From: Sphagnum compactum
Taxonomy: Eukaryota > Bryophyta > Sphagnopsida > Sphagnales
Assembly (NCBI GenBank): GCA_965153455.1
Contig: OZ234496.1
Location: 20,328,304-20,392,303 of the forward strand
Direction: 5' to 3'
Length of the DNA: 64,000 nt
Part shown: positions 1 to 11,606 of the stretch, piece after piece
Layout of the letters: each line of letters starts with the position of its first letter
How positions within the stretch are numbered: position 1 is the stretch's first letter
Program-made: the position numbers and the translations under genes
The notes under the pieces: model-generated
The model's input: only the letters and a program-made list of their open reading frames with translations
Told to the model about the DNA's origin: nothing
Databases searched by the model: none

Positions 1-169
1 CGTCTAGGGTGGCAGATTATCTAATTTTCTTGACCACAGTACATTAAATAATCTTCCAGAGATGATCATACACTGGTAATAGGGATCAAAATGTGTCTGC
101 CGATCCTGAATTTCTTTTTAAATCGTTTAATCTGCCACCCCAGACCTCAAGGTCATGGAATGGGCTCAT

Positions 170-247
170 CCTGCCCATTATGTTGGGTGCATCACCTAGC
201 TCACCCTTATGGGCTTGCCTGGCACCTTATCCAACATAATGGGCAGG
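170..247. repeat. 17-bp inverted repeat with 44-nt spacer
   Basis: CCTGCCCATTATGTTGG at 170-186 is followed by its exact reverse complement at 231-247. The spacer itself has partly complementary ends (GGTGC and GGCACC), so a longer imperfect hairpin is possible. It could be a small MITE or foldback element or a hairpin RNA precursor; the sequence does not decide. Confidence 0.7.
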
Positions 248-647
248 GCTTGTACAAAACCACATCTGAACGTGTCTAACCCCTTTTCATACTATGATTG
301 TGATTGGTGAATAGTTTCAGCTGATGATTTGATTGTGCTTTAAATCCATTATAGGGTGATGGAACAGGGACATCCTTTGGTCCACATAAATCACAATTTT
401 GCAGGAGGCTAATAATGTTTCCACCATGCTGCAAAAATCTTTTCAAATCATGTTTCAAGGAACAAGAGTTGTGGGTCTTACGAGGTTGAGTGATGATTCT
501 TGTTGGAATTGTGTGCCCTGATTGCAGCTCTTGGAGAAAATTCAACCACCAACCGAGAAGTTGATAGCTGATGGGTTTGATTTTTCCCAATGGTTGAAAC
601 CTACTGATTATGTATCTGATGTCTAGGTAGCACAGCAAACACCCAGG

Positions 648-775
648 TACAAACTACCTCTTGTTGCAATGCACCACATAGTAAGCTGCCAAGTGCCTTA
701 TCTACTTGCCTACCTACTTAGCAACCACTTGGTTACCTATGATAGTTACCCGCTTACATAGATAGTTGCCTAGGT
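648..775. repeat. Degenerate TACCTA/TAGGTA repeat cluster
   Basis: Repeated blocks such as CTACTTGCCTACCTACTTAG and GGTTACC are spread over about 130 bp. Similar clusters recur at about 10279-10425, 25930-26100 and 62395-62790, so this is a dispersed low-complexity family rather than a unique sequence. Confidence 0.6.
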
Positions 776-3700
776 ACTGTGTGAGGTGGGAAGTTGGAGG
801 GTTTACAGGATAAGTAACCAAGGTGGATAGGAACCATGGTAACTCAGTTGTGGTTCATTCACAACTAAGTCACACCAATGTACCAAATGAATGGTACATT
901 GGTGAGTGCTGTGTCCTCCCACTTTAGGGTCTAGTAATCCCCAAAAATGGGTGTTTGAAAAAAATTGAAAATCTACATTGTCACTCAGTATTTTATTTTT
1001 TGGTGGCAAAATTTTGCCATACAGTAAATTTTGTTTTCAAATATGAGAACAAGAAGTTTTTTGGGGATTTTCTACTCAACAAATTTTGAGATGATATATA
1101 TGTTTTTGAAATTGCCAGATTTTACACTCTGCTTTATGTAGTACATACTTGTTTGCCAATAGAATTTGTGAAATGGATGAAGATTTCAAATTTGAAACTA
1201 ATCTCCACAATATCCGTGGCAACCCACTTGTATGAAATGAAAGCAATAGAATCTTTACCATTCAATCCACCAAACCAATTGTTAGAATTCATATTTCATC
1301 AATAGTCTTAATGCCCCTAAATGAAGGGACTAAAGACCAGTTTTTTTAATTGTTGTATGAAGATGTTTCATACAAAAGGGGTTTTGGTTTTGTATATAAT
1401 TGAGTTGGAAGTGGAATTTTTGAAATGGTTGAGGAGACTGCTTTGAAATCATCATTTTAAGCTCTACAAATCATCTTCTAAGTCTAAAGGCAACAGAGTA
1501 AGACATGATCACAATTGTAATGACTTTGGCCAACAACCAAATTTAGCTAGATGCAAGATTGGGTGAGACCATTCATATTTGATGTTAAAGGCCCAAGAGA
1601 ACATGTGCTATGGACTGGAAGGTACCAAGCATATTACATTGACTATAAAGTTAATGGCACACAAATCATATCTCAAAACTTTTGGTTGTCCTTTGGTGAC
1701 ATTGTACACAAGCATTACATTGCACACTACAAGGTAGCTTTGAAGAGTTGGATGTCATGGTGGATCATAAAAAGATTGGATGTCATAGTAGTATGTCATG
1801 CATGGCCATGACATCACAATGCCCAACTAGTTAAACAATACATTCGACATGGTTAAACCACCTCTTCGCCCTAATTAACCAAGAAGGGATTGTGTTTATT
1901 TGGCTTGCAACTTGTTAGTTGTCACTTGTTTTCAAGCTTTCAACTAGGCCACCATGTTATGGAACTAGACTTCAAAATTGGTTCAACAATGCTCTTGTAA
2001 TTGTGAAACACTGTGTAAGCATTAATGGTGGATACACTAGTAAGAAGTGAATTGCAAATCTATCTATTAAGAAATGTAATATATATATATATATATTTGG
2101 TTTGTTTGTCACATTTAGATCTCCCAAACCCCACTATGTTCTTAGTACCATTAAAAAAGCCTTCAATTAGTAAGGGTGCATCACAATGGTTTTTTTTTGT
2201 AATGTTTGGACCAATGGTACAAATGTTTTTTGAATATTGAACAATTTTTTCATTGAAAATTCAATACAATCAAAACTTATAATTGATTTTTTCATTCAAT
2301 ATTAGTTTTTTCATTCAATACATTAGGGAAATTCCAAGGCACATTCTTGGTACTACTGGAAAGTCCTTGATGATGAGTAAATTTTATGAAAATGATTTCA
2401 TAATTTCTAGACCTAACATGGAGGAGATGTTGAATTTTGAGTAATCTTTGTCATTGTAAATTCAATTAAATTACAAAAATTGGTTTTGGAAGGAGAAATT
2501 AATTGGTTATTGAGTTCATGTTTGGGTCAATAATATAGGCTAGAATAACATTCATAATTCATTAATATAAAAAAATACATGGAAGTGCAAGATATTAAGC
2601 ATAATCCAATTTTTTGAAATTTGGATAAAACCATTCATAAATACAATTATCCAACCATTTACCTACAAGGATTCAGGCCCAAAACAATCACTTGGTAGCC
2701 GTAACACTATTAGATGCTCAATGTTTTCATAGTTATCAACTTTTAAGTTGAGATCCTCAAAATGGTTGATCATAAACTCCTTTTGAAATGCATAAACTGA
2801 TCAAATAATTATATCACTATGAAATTTGAAATTTAGAACGAAGTTAACTTCAATAATTACAACATCCATATAATTGTGAATATCTTGTAATATTGTTGCA
2901 AGTCAATAAATAGAATTTTTTTTTGACAAATCACATTTCCATATCAGTAGTTGGAATAAACAACAAACTATCAAAGATAGTAACTCAACACTACCAAGCA
3001 ATTTATCTTTTGATGTGAACATAATTGATATAGGTTTAAATTATGTTAATGTTAAGTTTTGTTTCTATGATCACCCTAATGTTAGGTTAGCTTAACATTT
3101 AAAAATTTAACACCAAGAGAGAATAGATTTCTTCGAAAATCATACTTTTTGTCAAGAAAATGAGAAGAAGTGATAGTAGCAAAACTTTCACTTCGAAGAA
3201 ATTTCCAATGCTGCATATTAAAAAATTTACAAAGGAATATGAGAATATGAGAAAATTGTCAACAAGGAAAAAAGTATCTACCCTCATGGAAAGCTCTGTA
3301 TCAAAAAATTTGCTAAGCAATGTGGTGAGTACTAATCTTGTTACAAGAAAGAGACGGAGGGTCCCATCCACCCCACCCCCTCCCTTTCATTTTGTGAAAT
3401 GGAAGACAAAGGGAAGAGCAGCTTAAAGTCAGACGAGTCTACACCTAGACATTACCATGTACTTATTAGAACATGAACAACACGCCTAATTGACTACCCA
3501 CTTTGTTGGTATTTGTCAAGGACCTTTTGGATTGTGTTTGGAGTGTGGGAATCCATGAAGACTAATCCTCTCTCAGCTTCAAACCGGATTGGCATCAAAG
3601 CTTTTTAATAGCATATTTGCCATACCAAACATATTCCAAGTGTTGCTTTAACAATGTGCACACTTGTTGGTCAACTTCAAAAGCTTCCAATTCTCAAGTC

Positions 3701-4530
3701 AGCTAGACAAACCTAATAATAAATCCCCTTACAATATATCCCCTTATGTGGTGGGGGTAGGTGCTTGTTTCTTAAAAAAATTATGTCACAACACCACTTA
3801 CATTAAAAGAGGCTTTCCAACAAGTTGTTTGGATGGGCCATGACTTTCTTGCCCTAGAGAATGTAGGGTTGTTGGTTGGTTTTCTTTTTGGCCCCCTTTC
3901 AATGCCCTTAACATGAAAGAAAAATTTCGCCCATGTTTTTATCATCAACCTACATCATGCATGCAACATGCCTGGTCTGTTCAAAAAATGTGCCAGAAAC
4001 TATTCTCCATAGATTTTGCGAATGCCCGTGCGCTGCCCACAAAGCAAGGGAATGGGCTGCCACAATGCTCTACATGCTTAAGCATCCCCAACAATGAAGG
4101 GCATGCATGAAATCCCTAGGTGTACATCATTGCATTTTTCAACCAAAAAAAATTAGCCAACAAAATATCACAATTGAAGCATTGAAGATGATTTGGGAGG
4201 GCGTTATCACTTATGAGTGATGATAGAGGGGAACGGGTGCCTAAGTGATCAACTCATTCTGCTCTATCATCACAAAGGGCACTAGTCAAAAATGGCCTAG
4301 TGATTATATTGAGCAATTTGACAAAGTATGATGCCTTCACTTACTCTTTCTCTAGACTGAAAATTAGATGGAGTTACCAAATACCCAAAATGATTAAGTT
4401 TAGTGGTTAGTCTTGATGGTTTGTGATTCTTGCCCGGGGTGGCCCCCACCTTCCCAAAAAAAATTGTGGTGTATTTGGCTTTCTTTGCAATGGACTTGTC
4501 CATTTGTGAAAAGAAAAAGAAAAGGAAAAC

Positions 4531-4760
4531 GATATCTTATATATAAAAGCAAACATGGTGTCTGTCTGTGTGGACAAAAATTAGGCAGAGCCTGGAAGAT
4601 TCTTCCAGTCATTGCCTGTTCCCTGTGGAGCCGGTCTGTAGTAGATGGCAAAATAGGATAAGTGAGGTGATAATCAGGGCACAAAATCAGCACCCATGGC
4701 ACATATAATCCTATATATAAAAGCAAACGTTGTGTGTGTGTGTGTGTCTGTCGAGGTCTT
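4531..4760 (+). mobile_element. Helitron-like 5' terminus, two copies
   Basis: Two near-identical starts about 175 bp apart read TATATATAAAAGCAAAC followed by TGTCTGTCTG-type sequence (4538-4571 and 4710-4760). A TATATAAAAG start followed by TCTGTCTG resembles the 5' ends of some Helitrons. I see no Rep/helicase frame and no CTRR hairpin end nearby, so this is at most a non-autonomous or truncated element. Confidence 0.35.
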
Positions 4761-4867
4761 GAAACCCAAATCTCGTCTGTTCGTCTGTCGAGGTCTTGAA
4801 ACTCAGATCCCGTCTGTTCGTCCGTCTGTCTTAAACCCCTAAACCACATCCCCAAGAAGAAGAAGAA

Positions 4868-5100
4868 AAACAAGACGAGGTTTTGAAACGAGCGAGGTCT
4901 TCAAATCTTCGAGGACCTGAACCGAGGTGGTCAGAATCCTCGATAAAGGACCTCAATCGAGATTTTCACTACCCGATCCAAACCTCGAGACGGACCTGAA
5001 ACGAGGTTTCCACAAAGAAAATCCGTCGTTGGGGACCTGAAACGAGGTTCTCAGAGAGAAAACCCGTCGTTAGGGTCCTGAAACAAGATCCTCAGAGAGG
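4868..5100. repeat. Tandem degenerate repeat built on CCTGAAACGAGGT
   Basis: The block GACCTGAAACGAGGT followed by TCTCAGAGAGAAAACCCGTCG-like sequence is repeated about four times with drift. It follows directly on the Helitron-like termini and may be internal to that element. Confidence 0.6.
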
Positions 5101-8100
5101 CCAAAAAAAACAGCGGCCAGGGCAACCGCTACAAGGGCCGGACGAGGTGCCACGGGTGGCTGGAGTGACGTAGCCACGGGTCACAACACTCGTTGAATAT
5201 AAAGTTTAAGGTGCAACAACTTGCTAGACGCTTTGCCATAGAGTATCTTCTTTTCCTCAACATCTCAAAGAATAGGCCCCCATGAGTGTTGGGCCGGTAT
5301 TTTTTTTTGATAACCGCCGGTTCTGATGTTTTCTTTTGTGCGTTTTCAAAAATCACATAACCTTGAGTATGAGAAACCTGAACGAAGCAAATGTTTTTCA
5401 TGGAAGACTGGTAAAATACTGGCGGTTTTTGTAGGCGGTTATTTGATAATTTAATTTTCTTTTGAGAACTGTGTGAATATCGGGTCGGTGATTTTTGGGA
5501 ACCGCTATTATGAGCCCTCTTAGTAGGCACACTTCCAACACTTGGGTCCCCACAATGGCAAAGTAATCAAGATAGCATGGGTGGGAATGGCCATACCGTA
5601 GCCTAGGGTCAGTTTCCACATTGACAAAAACCGATAATTATTATACACCTAAATAATGATAAACTCTCGTTCAAAGTTTAGATCAGTTAGGTATTTCCAA
5701 GTTTTGCTATTGTTTTGACTATCATAATACCTTTACTATTTCAGCAACAGACTGCCGAATAAGTAATTAAATTTTAAATCTTAACTTTGACATTTTTAAT
5801 TCTGAAATTTTTGGCATGTAATGATTATAGAAAATAACAAACACGCTTTTGTCATTGTTATGGAACAATCTAGTTTGTTTAGACTGCTTATTATCCTTGA
5901 AAGTTTGCGGTTCAAACCTGACAGTGAAAATTTGTTTGACACAAGTACAAAAAACATTTCTCAAAAGTTTGGCAAAATGAAAAATAATTTAATTTATGTT
6001 GAAATGATAAAGGTATTACAATATATTTTCAATTTGATGCAACCTTGAGGGAGGAGGTTCTAAGGGAGGAGGTTCCCCAAATTCCTCAAAGTTCAATTTT
6101 GATTCTAGCCTAGTTTAAGTCTCAAAATAAATAAACAAAATTTATAAGAATCATCAGGTATGGGTCTAGAGTTTTGTTTTTTAAAAAAAAGAAAAAGGAA
6201 GATCCTTGGGTTTTGGGTCTAAAGAATATCCTCAACAATTAAAACTTGCTAGTTCCAGACCTGGTAAAAAATTTCTTGACTAAATATTCTCGGTCTCATA
6301 GGTCCAACCTTTAAAAGAATCTTTAGTTCCAAGATTAGGTCACGTTAGTTTCCAACTTATTTTTGGGATGGGTCCAAAATTGATTTCTAAATGGTTTTGA
6401 ATTTTTTAGATTTTGATGTTCTCAAAGTCTTCCCACCAAGTTCCTATGGTGATCTCATCAAGTTCCTTTATTGTCTCAATGGGTTTCCAAAGTGTTCATT
6501 AACATGTTCCCAAGAACAAAAGTAGGGAATAACATAGGGAATAACATAGGGAACAATTAACCAACCTACATTCCACTCTCATGGGCTCAATATGAACGTC
6601 TATCCAACTTTGTATATTTGTGTAAAAATTATTTTAATGTTGCCATTGGAGATGCCCTTATATATTAAAGCTTAGGGCGAGGACCTAAGACCCGAGAGCC
6701 ATAGAACTCAGACCTAAGACCCTAGAACCTAAAAAAACTTAAACCCTATTTAAGCCTAGGATCGTACACTTACCTCACTCAATGACCCAAACCCTATCAA
6801 AAATACCCTTATGATGACCCCACTGGGTCCAATTCTTGGTGTGTCCAATTGACCAACTTTGGTAATAACCAAAGTTGTTGGGCAAATACTAGGCTTAAAA
6901 CTTGGTTTGGTATTAGTCTTGGTATCAAACAACTGATCAAACTTGTATGACTTGAGGCAATACCAACCTCATACCGATACTTGCTTGCTAGGGACTTGAG
7001 GTCATATCAACATAATACTAAGGTTATAGATGTCTCAATACCATATAACATATATGTACCACATACCCGCCAAAACTTAGTCTTGGAGCCTGATACCGGG
7101 AGCAGGTTGATACTAAAGTTTAGAACGAAGGTCGAATACTAGTTCCAAGTTTGTGTAAAACAATCTAAAAGGTTTGAAACCAATATGAGTTGGTATGCTT
7201 AAAAGTTGATACCTGTTCAACAATGGTAATAACCTTGTGTGGGTAAGTAAATTGTTTTCACATCTACTTGAAGGAAAAATGGGTTTCTATGATATTTGAG
7301 CAACACCTTTTGGTTGTAATGTAAATAACACTTTGATGCAACAATTTTGCCATTTTGTCAAATTTTGATATTTAACAATGGTGATGTAGCCAACAACTTG
7401 TACAACGCAGGACTTTGCGTTGCTATGTTGCCATATGATCAACGTGGTGAAATTAAAATATCTTTAAAATTAAAAAACTACTTGAGAGTTTGGTCTTGAG
7501 CTGGAGCCTCTAGTCACTCTTGCACTCACATTCACAGCGAACACCCATTGCGACAAAAGGAATGACATTTAAAAAGAAATACGTAACAATATATTAATTT
7601 ATCAAATTCTGCAGACAGAAAGAACCCTGGGTGTATATGCTCACCAATGCATGGAGCCCTCTATTTTTCAATCCTCAGACCCAAGTCATCCAAATTCCAG
7701 GAATTCCATCCCCTTAAACCTACAAACTCATATACACTTGTGTGGCCTGTGCCATTGGCCCAAGTGTGAACTCATCCGAGTCCTCAACTCATTTTTCCCT
7801 CCTAAACCTGGTTTTTGGGAATTTATTTGAATTTTCAGTGACAGAAATCACTTTAAAATCAAAATCTAAATCCAAAATCTTACCAAATAAATTCCATTAA
7901 ATCCTACTCATCAAGATCTTTCCAAGAACACCAAAGGCACATTCCAATTCCTCCAAAATTTTCAGCTACAATGTAATTTAATTTTCAGTGAAGAAATCAT
8001 TCAATATTCAAGAAATTTTGCACCGCAAGTCCAACTGCCATGAAACCAAGCCCATGCACCCCTCCTCCTCAAGAGCTTCCAAAGAGACCAAGAACACGAC

Positions 8101-9239
8101 CTGAAGCATCTCGGTTTGGTGGATCTCATAAGTGCAAACAAAGCAAACTACCTTCCTTCATAGATAGATCATGTTAAGTTTTACGTGTTATGGAACAGGC
8201 TGGATATAGGCCATTCTACCCAGTAAGGTGCATGTGAAGAATTTGGGTAAAGCCGGGTAAGGTGAGCCACCAAAAGTTTCGTAATGGGCAGTGAAATAGG
8301 TTCAATAGCCTGTTGCCCAAAACATTCTGTAACGGAATGGTTTTCATGATTCACACAATGGGCATGTGAATTTATAGAACAGGCCTGTGGATCTTGAACA
8401 ATGGTTAGGTCAAGTAGACCCAAGAAGACATGTCAATTGTGCCTTGTAATGGAGGCTGAAAAGACCTCATGAAATCCATTGTGAATAGGGAAAGTCCTCT
8501 TCCCAAGCAACATCCTAGGCTAAGGTCCCTAGTCCCTATTACCAGGATGGTAGCCCAAGGAAGGGTAGGGGGGAAGGCAATGCATAGAAAGTCCCATGGA
8601 AAGAGGACTTCCAATACATAAAATACTTTTACAAAAAAATTTCTCCTCCATTTTCTTTCCAGAACAACAGTGTTGGAAATCTTACCCAGAACTCCTCAGG
8701 GGTGTGTTGTTATGCAAAAATTTCTGGGGGATTATGTGACCCAGAACCCACCCTTGCTGGCTATAATAAATAGCCAAAAAATTCAAGTGCCTAAAATCAA
8801 GTGCTTGCTTATTGAGATTTTCAATACCCAGAATCCACTAAAGTTTTAAAGAAAAGTCACGCGATTTCTTTCTGCACATAGTTCAAGTCGGTAACCGAAA
8901 AACATAAAAAAGATGTGTAAAAAACATTTATTTTCATATTTAACTTGTACCCAAAATTGGCTAAATATTCCTGTGGATCATCACCACTTTGGCTACATCA
9001 CAAAATGGACAGAAAAAATAAAAATGACTTACTAGTTGTGGATGACAATGCCCCTTAAATTCTCTCAATAAGATCAAAATTTGTATTACAACAACTAGGT
9101 ATATCAAATACTTGTTGCATACTGTGTTTTTGAAATGAGAACATTATTTATTACCTAGAATAATGTAATACATCTAATTGTAATACATCTAATTGTAAGT
9201 TATAATACATATAATCATAATATATTGTATATATAATGT

Positions 9240-9273
9240 TATAAATAGAACTTTGGTCAAAGTTCTATTTATA
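9240..9273. repeat. Perfect 16-bp-arm palindrome
   Basis: TATAAATAGAACTTTG, a 2-nt centre, then its exact reverse complement. The centre contains GGTCAA, the complement of a TTGACC W-box-like core. The arms can form a cruciform or hairpin. No gene lies next to it. Confidence 0.75.
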
Positions 9274-10278
9274 TCATCACCAAAGAGAGACTGAGAATTC
9301 AAGCACTCAATGTTCTAGAATTTAAAACATTATTAGTATATAACATCTCAAAATAGACAATTGGAATTTGGGTTTCTTTCAAACCTGACAGAAAGCACAG
9401 CAATTTCAAACTCCCTTCCAAAATCCTCAAAGTTGACCAACCTAAAAACAAATTAGGGGAGGGAAAAAACAAAAAAAAAACACAAGTGCAATAAATGCCA
9501 TACTCACCTCATCTTGGCCTGTACTAGGGTCAAACGAGTCCATCCTGCAGCTCATGGGGATTTTAAAAAATAAAATAAAAAATACATCCAATTGTTTGGG
9601 CAAGTTTCCTAGACTCTTTCCCTTAAAAAAAAAAAAAAAAAACCTTTTCCCTTCCACTCCACCTAAGTCCTTTAAGACCACAAAAGACTTATGGGTGCCA
9701 AATTAATAATAATAATAATAATAAATAATAAATTATAGGTGCCTTATAAGTTAACTATTGAACTTATTCTTCAATTTTCATCAACATTAACTAAAAAAGA
9801 AAAAGAAAAGAACATACCAAGGCAAAGTTTTCCCACACCCAACTTAGACATCAATTTTCGTCACCATAAACAGAAAGAACTAATGAAGGCTAAAAGCCTG
9901 CCCTAATTTTTGTAGTGTATTTTAGACAACCATTATCAAGCACAAGAACTCAAGGAGGATCTTCTTCAAGAAATGGAAGAAAGCTTGTGCGGTGGAAGCT
10001 CATGCCCTCTGAAAATTAGGGCAAGTTTTTTTAATGATGGAGAACTGTAGGGACCTTGGCCCTTCCTTGTTTTTGGATGCCCCCCTCACTCAGGCTATTG
10101 CCGTGGTGCCAAAGGCACCTCAATAAAAAAGGAAAGACCTCTGGCCCTACACCCTACTCTTATGCAAGTCCCCTCTTTTCCCCACCTCACTTTTTTTCAT
10201 TTTATTTTTATTTTTTTGGGAGGGGGGGGGGGGGTGGGTGTTTAGTTTCCCGCCTCCATACCTTCCCCTTCAATTGGG

Positions 10279-10425
10279 TGGTACCTGCCTACCTACTTAC
10301 CTATTTGAATCTCAAAAGGAGCTGTAAAAATTTCAGTGTCCTTTGCAAAATAAGCCACTTAGGTGAGCAAGTAAGTGGGTAGGAGTAAGTAAAGAGGGTA
10401 GTACATATAGGTACCTATATCATAA
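10279..10425. repeat. Degenerate TACCTA/TAGGTA repeat cluster
   Basis: CTGCCTACCTACTTACCTA on one side and AAGTAAGTGGGTAGGAGTAAG with TAGGTACCTATA on the other give partly inverted symmetry. It belongs to the same family as the cluster near 648. Confidence 0.5.
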
Positions 10426-10696
10426 GTACCCCCCATAACAAACCACAACCAACTTCACAAAGTGTGGGAAGAAGAAGAAGAAAAAGAAGAAGAGTGGGAA
10501 GTTGGAACTGAAGAGGAGGAGACACTTCCCCCAAAAAAAAAGGAGGAGCGGGTGGGTGGGTGGGCGGGGGAGAGGGTTCAAAAACCCAAAACCCAATTTC
10601 AAACTACTAGAGTCAAAGTGTGTGCGCGTGTTGGTTAAGTTAACCATAAGTTTTTGCAAACAAACTTCCCAATATCAAACGATAGGCTGGTGAGCG

Positions 10697-11010
10697 TGAT
10701 TAGCGCCCTTAATCTGAAGACCCTTAATTTGGATTAGCGAAAGCTTTAATTGGGATTAGCAAAAGCTTTAATTGGGATTCGTGCCAGCCTTCGTTGTGAT
10801 TAGCGACACGTTTAATTAGGATTGGCGAGAGCCTTAATTGGGATTAGTGAAAGCCATAATTGGGATTACCGTGAAAACCTTCATAGGGATTAGCGAAAGC
10901 CGTAATTGGGATTACCGTGAAAACCTTATTTGGGATTAGCGTGCGACGCTTAATTGGGATTAGTGACTAGCGTTAAGCGGGGTTAGAGAGGGGCTTAATT
11001 TGGATTAGTC
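10697..11010. repeat. Minisatellite upstream of the HVA22-like gene
   Basis: About 13 degenerate copies of a 22-26 bp unit, consensus close to TTAATTGGGATTAGCGAAAGC, run head to tail. They end about 600 bp before the HVA22 start codon, at the border between AT-rich spacer and GC-richer transcribed-looking DNA. GGGATTAG resembles a telomere-like word but is not a telomere repeat. Confidence 0.85.
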
Positions 11011-11606
11011 GCGTGTGTTTTCTTTCGTGTCTTTTGCTTTGCTTTGTTGCTGTTTTTCCCGGCATGCTTTTGTTTGTTTGTTTGTTGTTGCTTGCTTCTT
11101 TCCTCCGTCGCCGCGCGCTTTGCGCTCTCTTTCTTGTTTTCTCTGGCTTTTTTGCGTTGGAGAGCGAGCTTTCTTTTGATTTCCGAGTAGCTGCCAATCC
11201 CACGCATGCCCCTGTGCTGTTTTCCTTGACGGAAAGCGTGTGTTCGAGTCACGGCAGTCCAAAGAAGCGGCGGAGTGTGGTGCTGCGGCTTTTGTGTCTC
11301 TGTGTGTCTGTTTTCCGTTTTGTTTTTTGGGTTTTGCGCTTCTGTAGCTTGTGGGAGGAAGCACCGAGTGTTTCTGTGGCCGCTCGCTGTAGGCCGTTGC
11401 TTCAACATATAGCAGGAAAAAAAGTAGCACAAGCAGGAAAACAAGAACTACAGGAACAAGAGCGGGTTTTTTCTTCTGAGAGCAAAGGAGTTTTGGAGGC
11501 GCTCTTGGGTTTTCCAGCGTGTTTCCAGGTTGTGAATTTTACGGTTGGCGAGAGCTTGAAACTAGTGGGAGGGAGCTCTCTTTCGAGCTCCCCCTTCGGT
11601 TGGAAG

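Larger units (their letters stand above)
1..4530. other. AT-rich intergenic spacer, no supported gene
   Basis: Only short open frames without recognisable domains occur here. The sequence is AT-rich with homopolymer runs. It contains a hairpin-forming inverted repeat near its start and a TAGGTA/TACCTA-rich cluster around 648-775, both listed separately. The frames at 1551-1811 and 3160-3426 were read and match no family I recognise. Confidence 0.6.
5111..10696. other. AT-rich intergenic spacer, no supported gene
   Basis: No frame here shows a recognisable domain; the longest (minus 5129-5530) is compositionally ordinary. Local features are short tandem repeats (GGGAATAACATA near 6525; GTAATACATCTAATT near 9165), a perfect palindrome at 9240-9273, ATA repeats near 9708 and a G-run near 10218. 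Confidence 0.6.

Noticed and set aside
5129-5619. Two overlapping minus-strand frames of 73-133 residues
   Set aside because: No recognisable domain, no splice partners and ordinary spacer composition.
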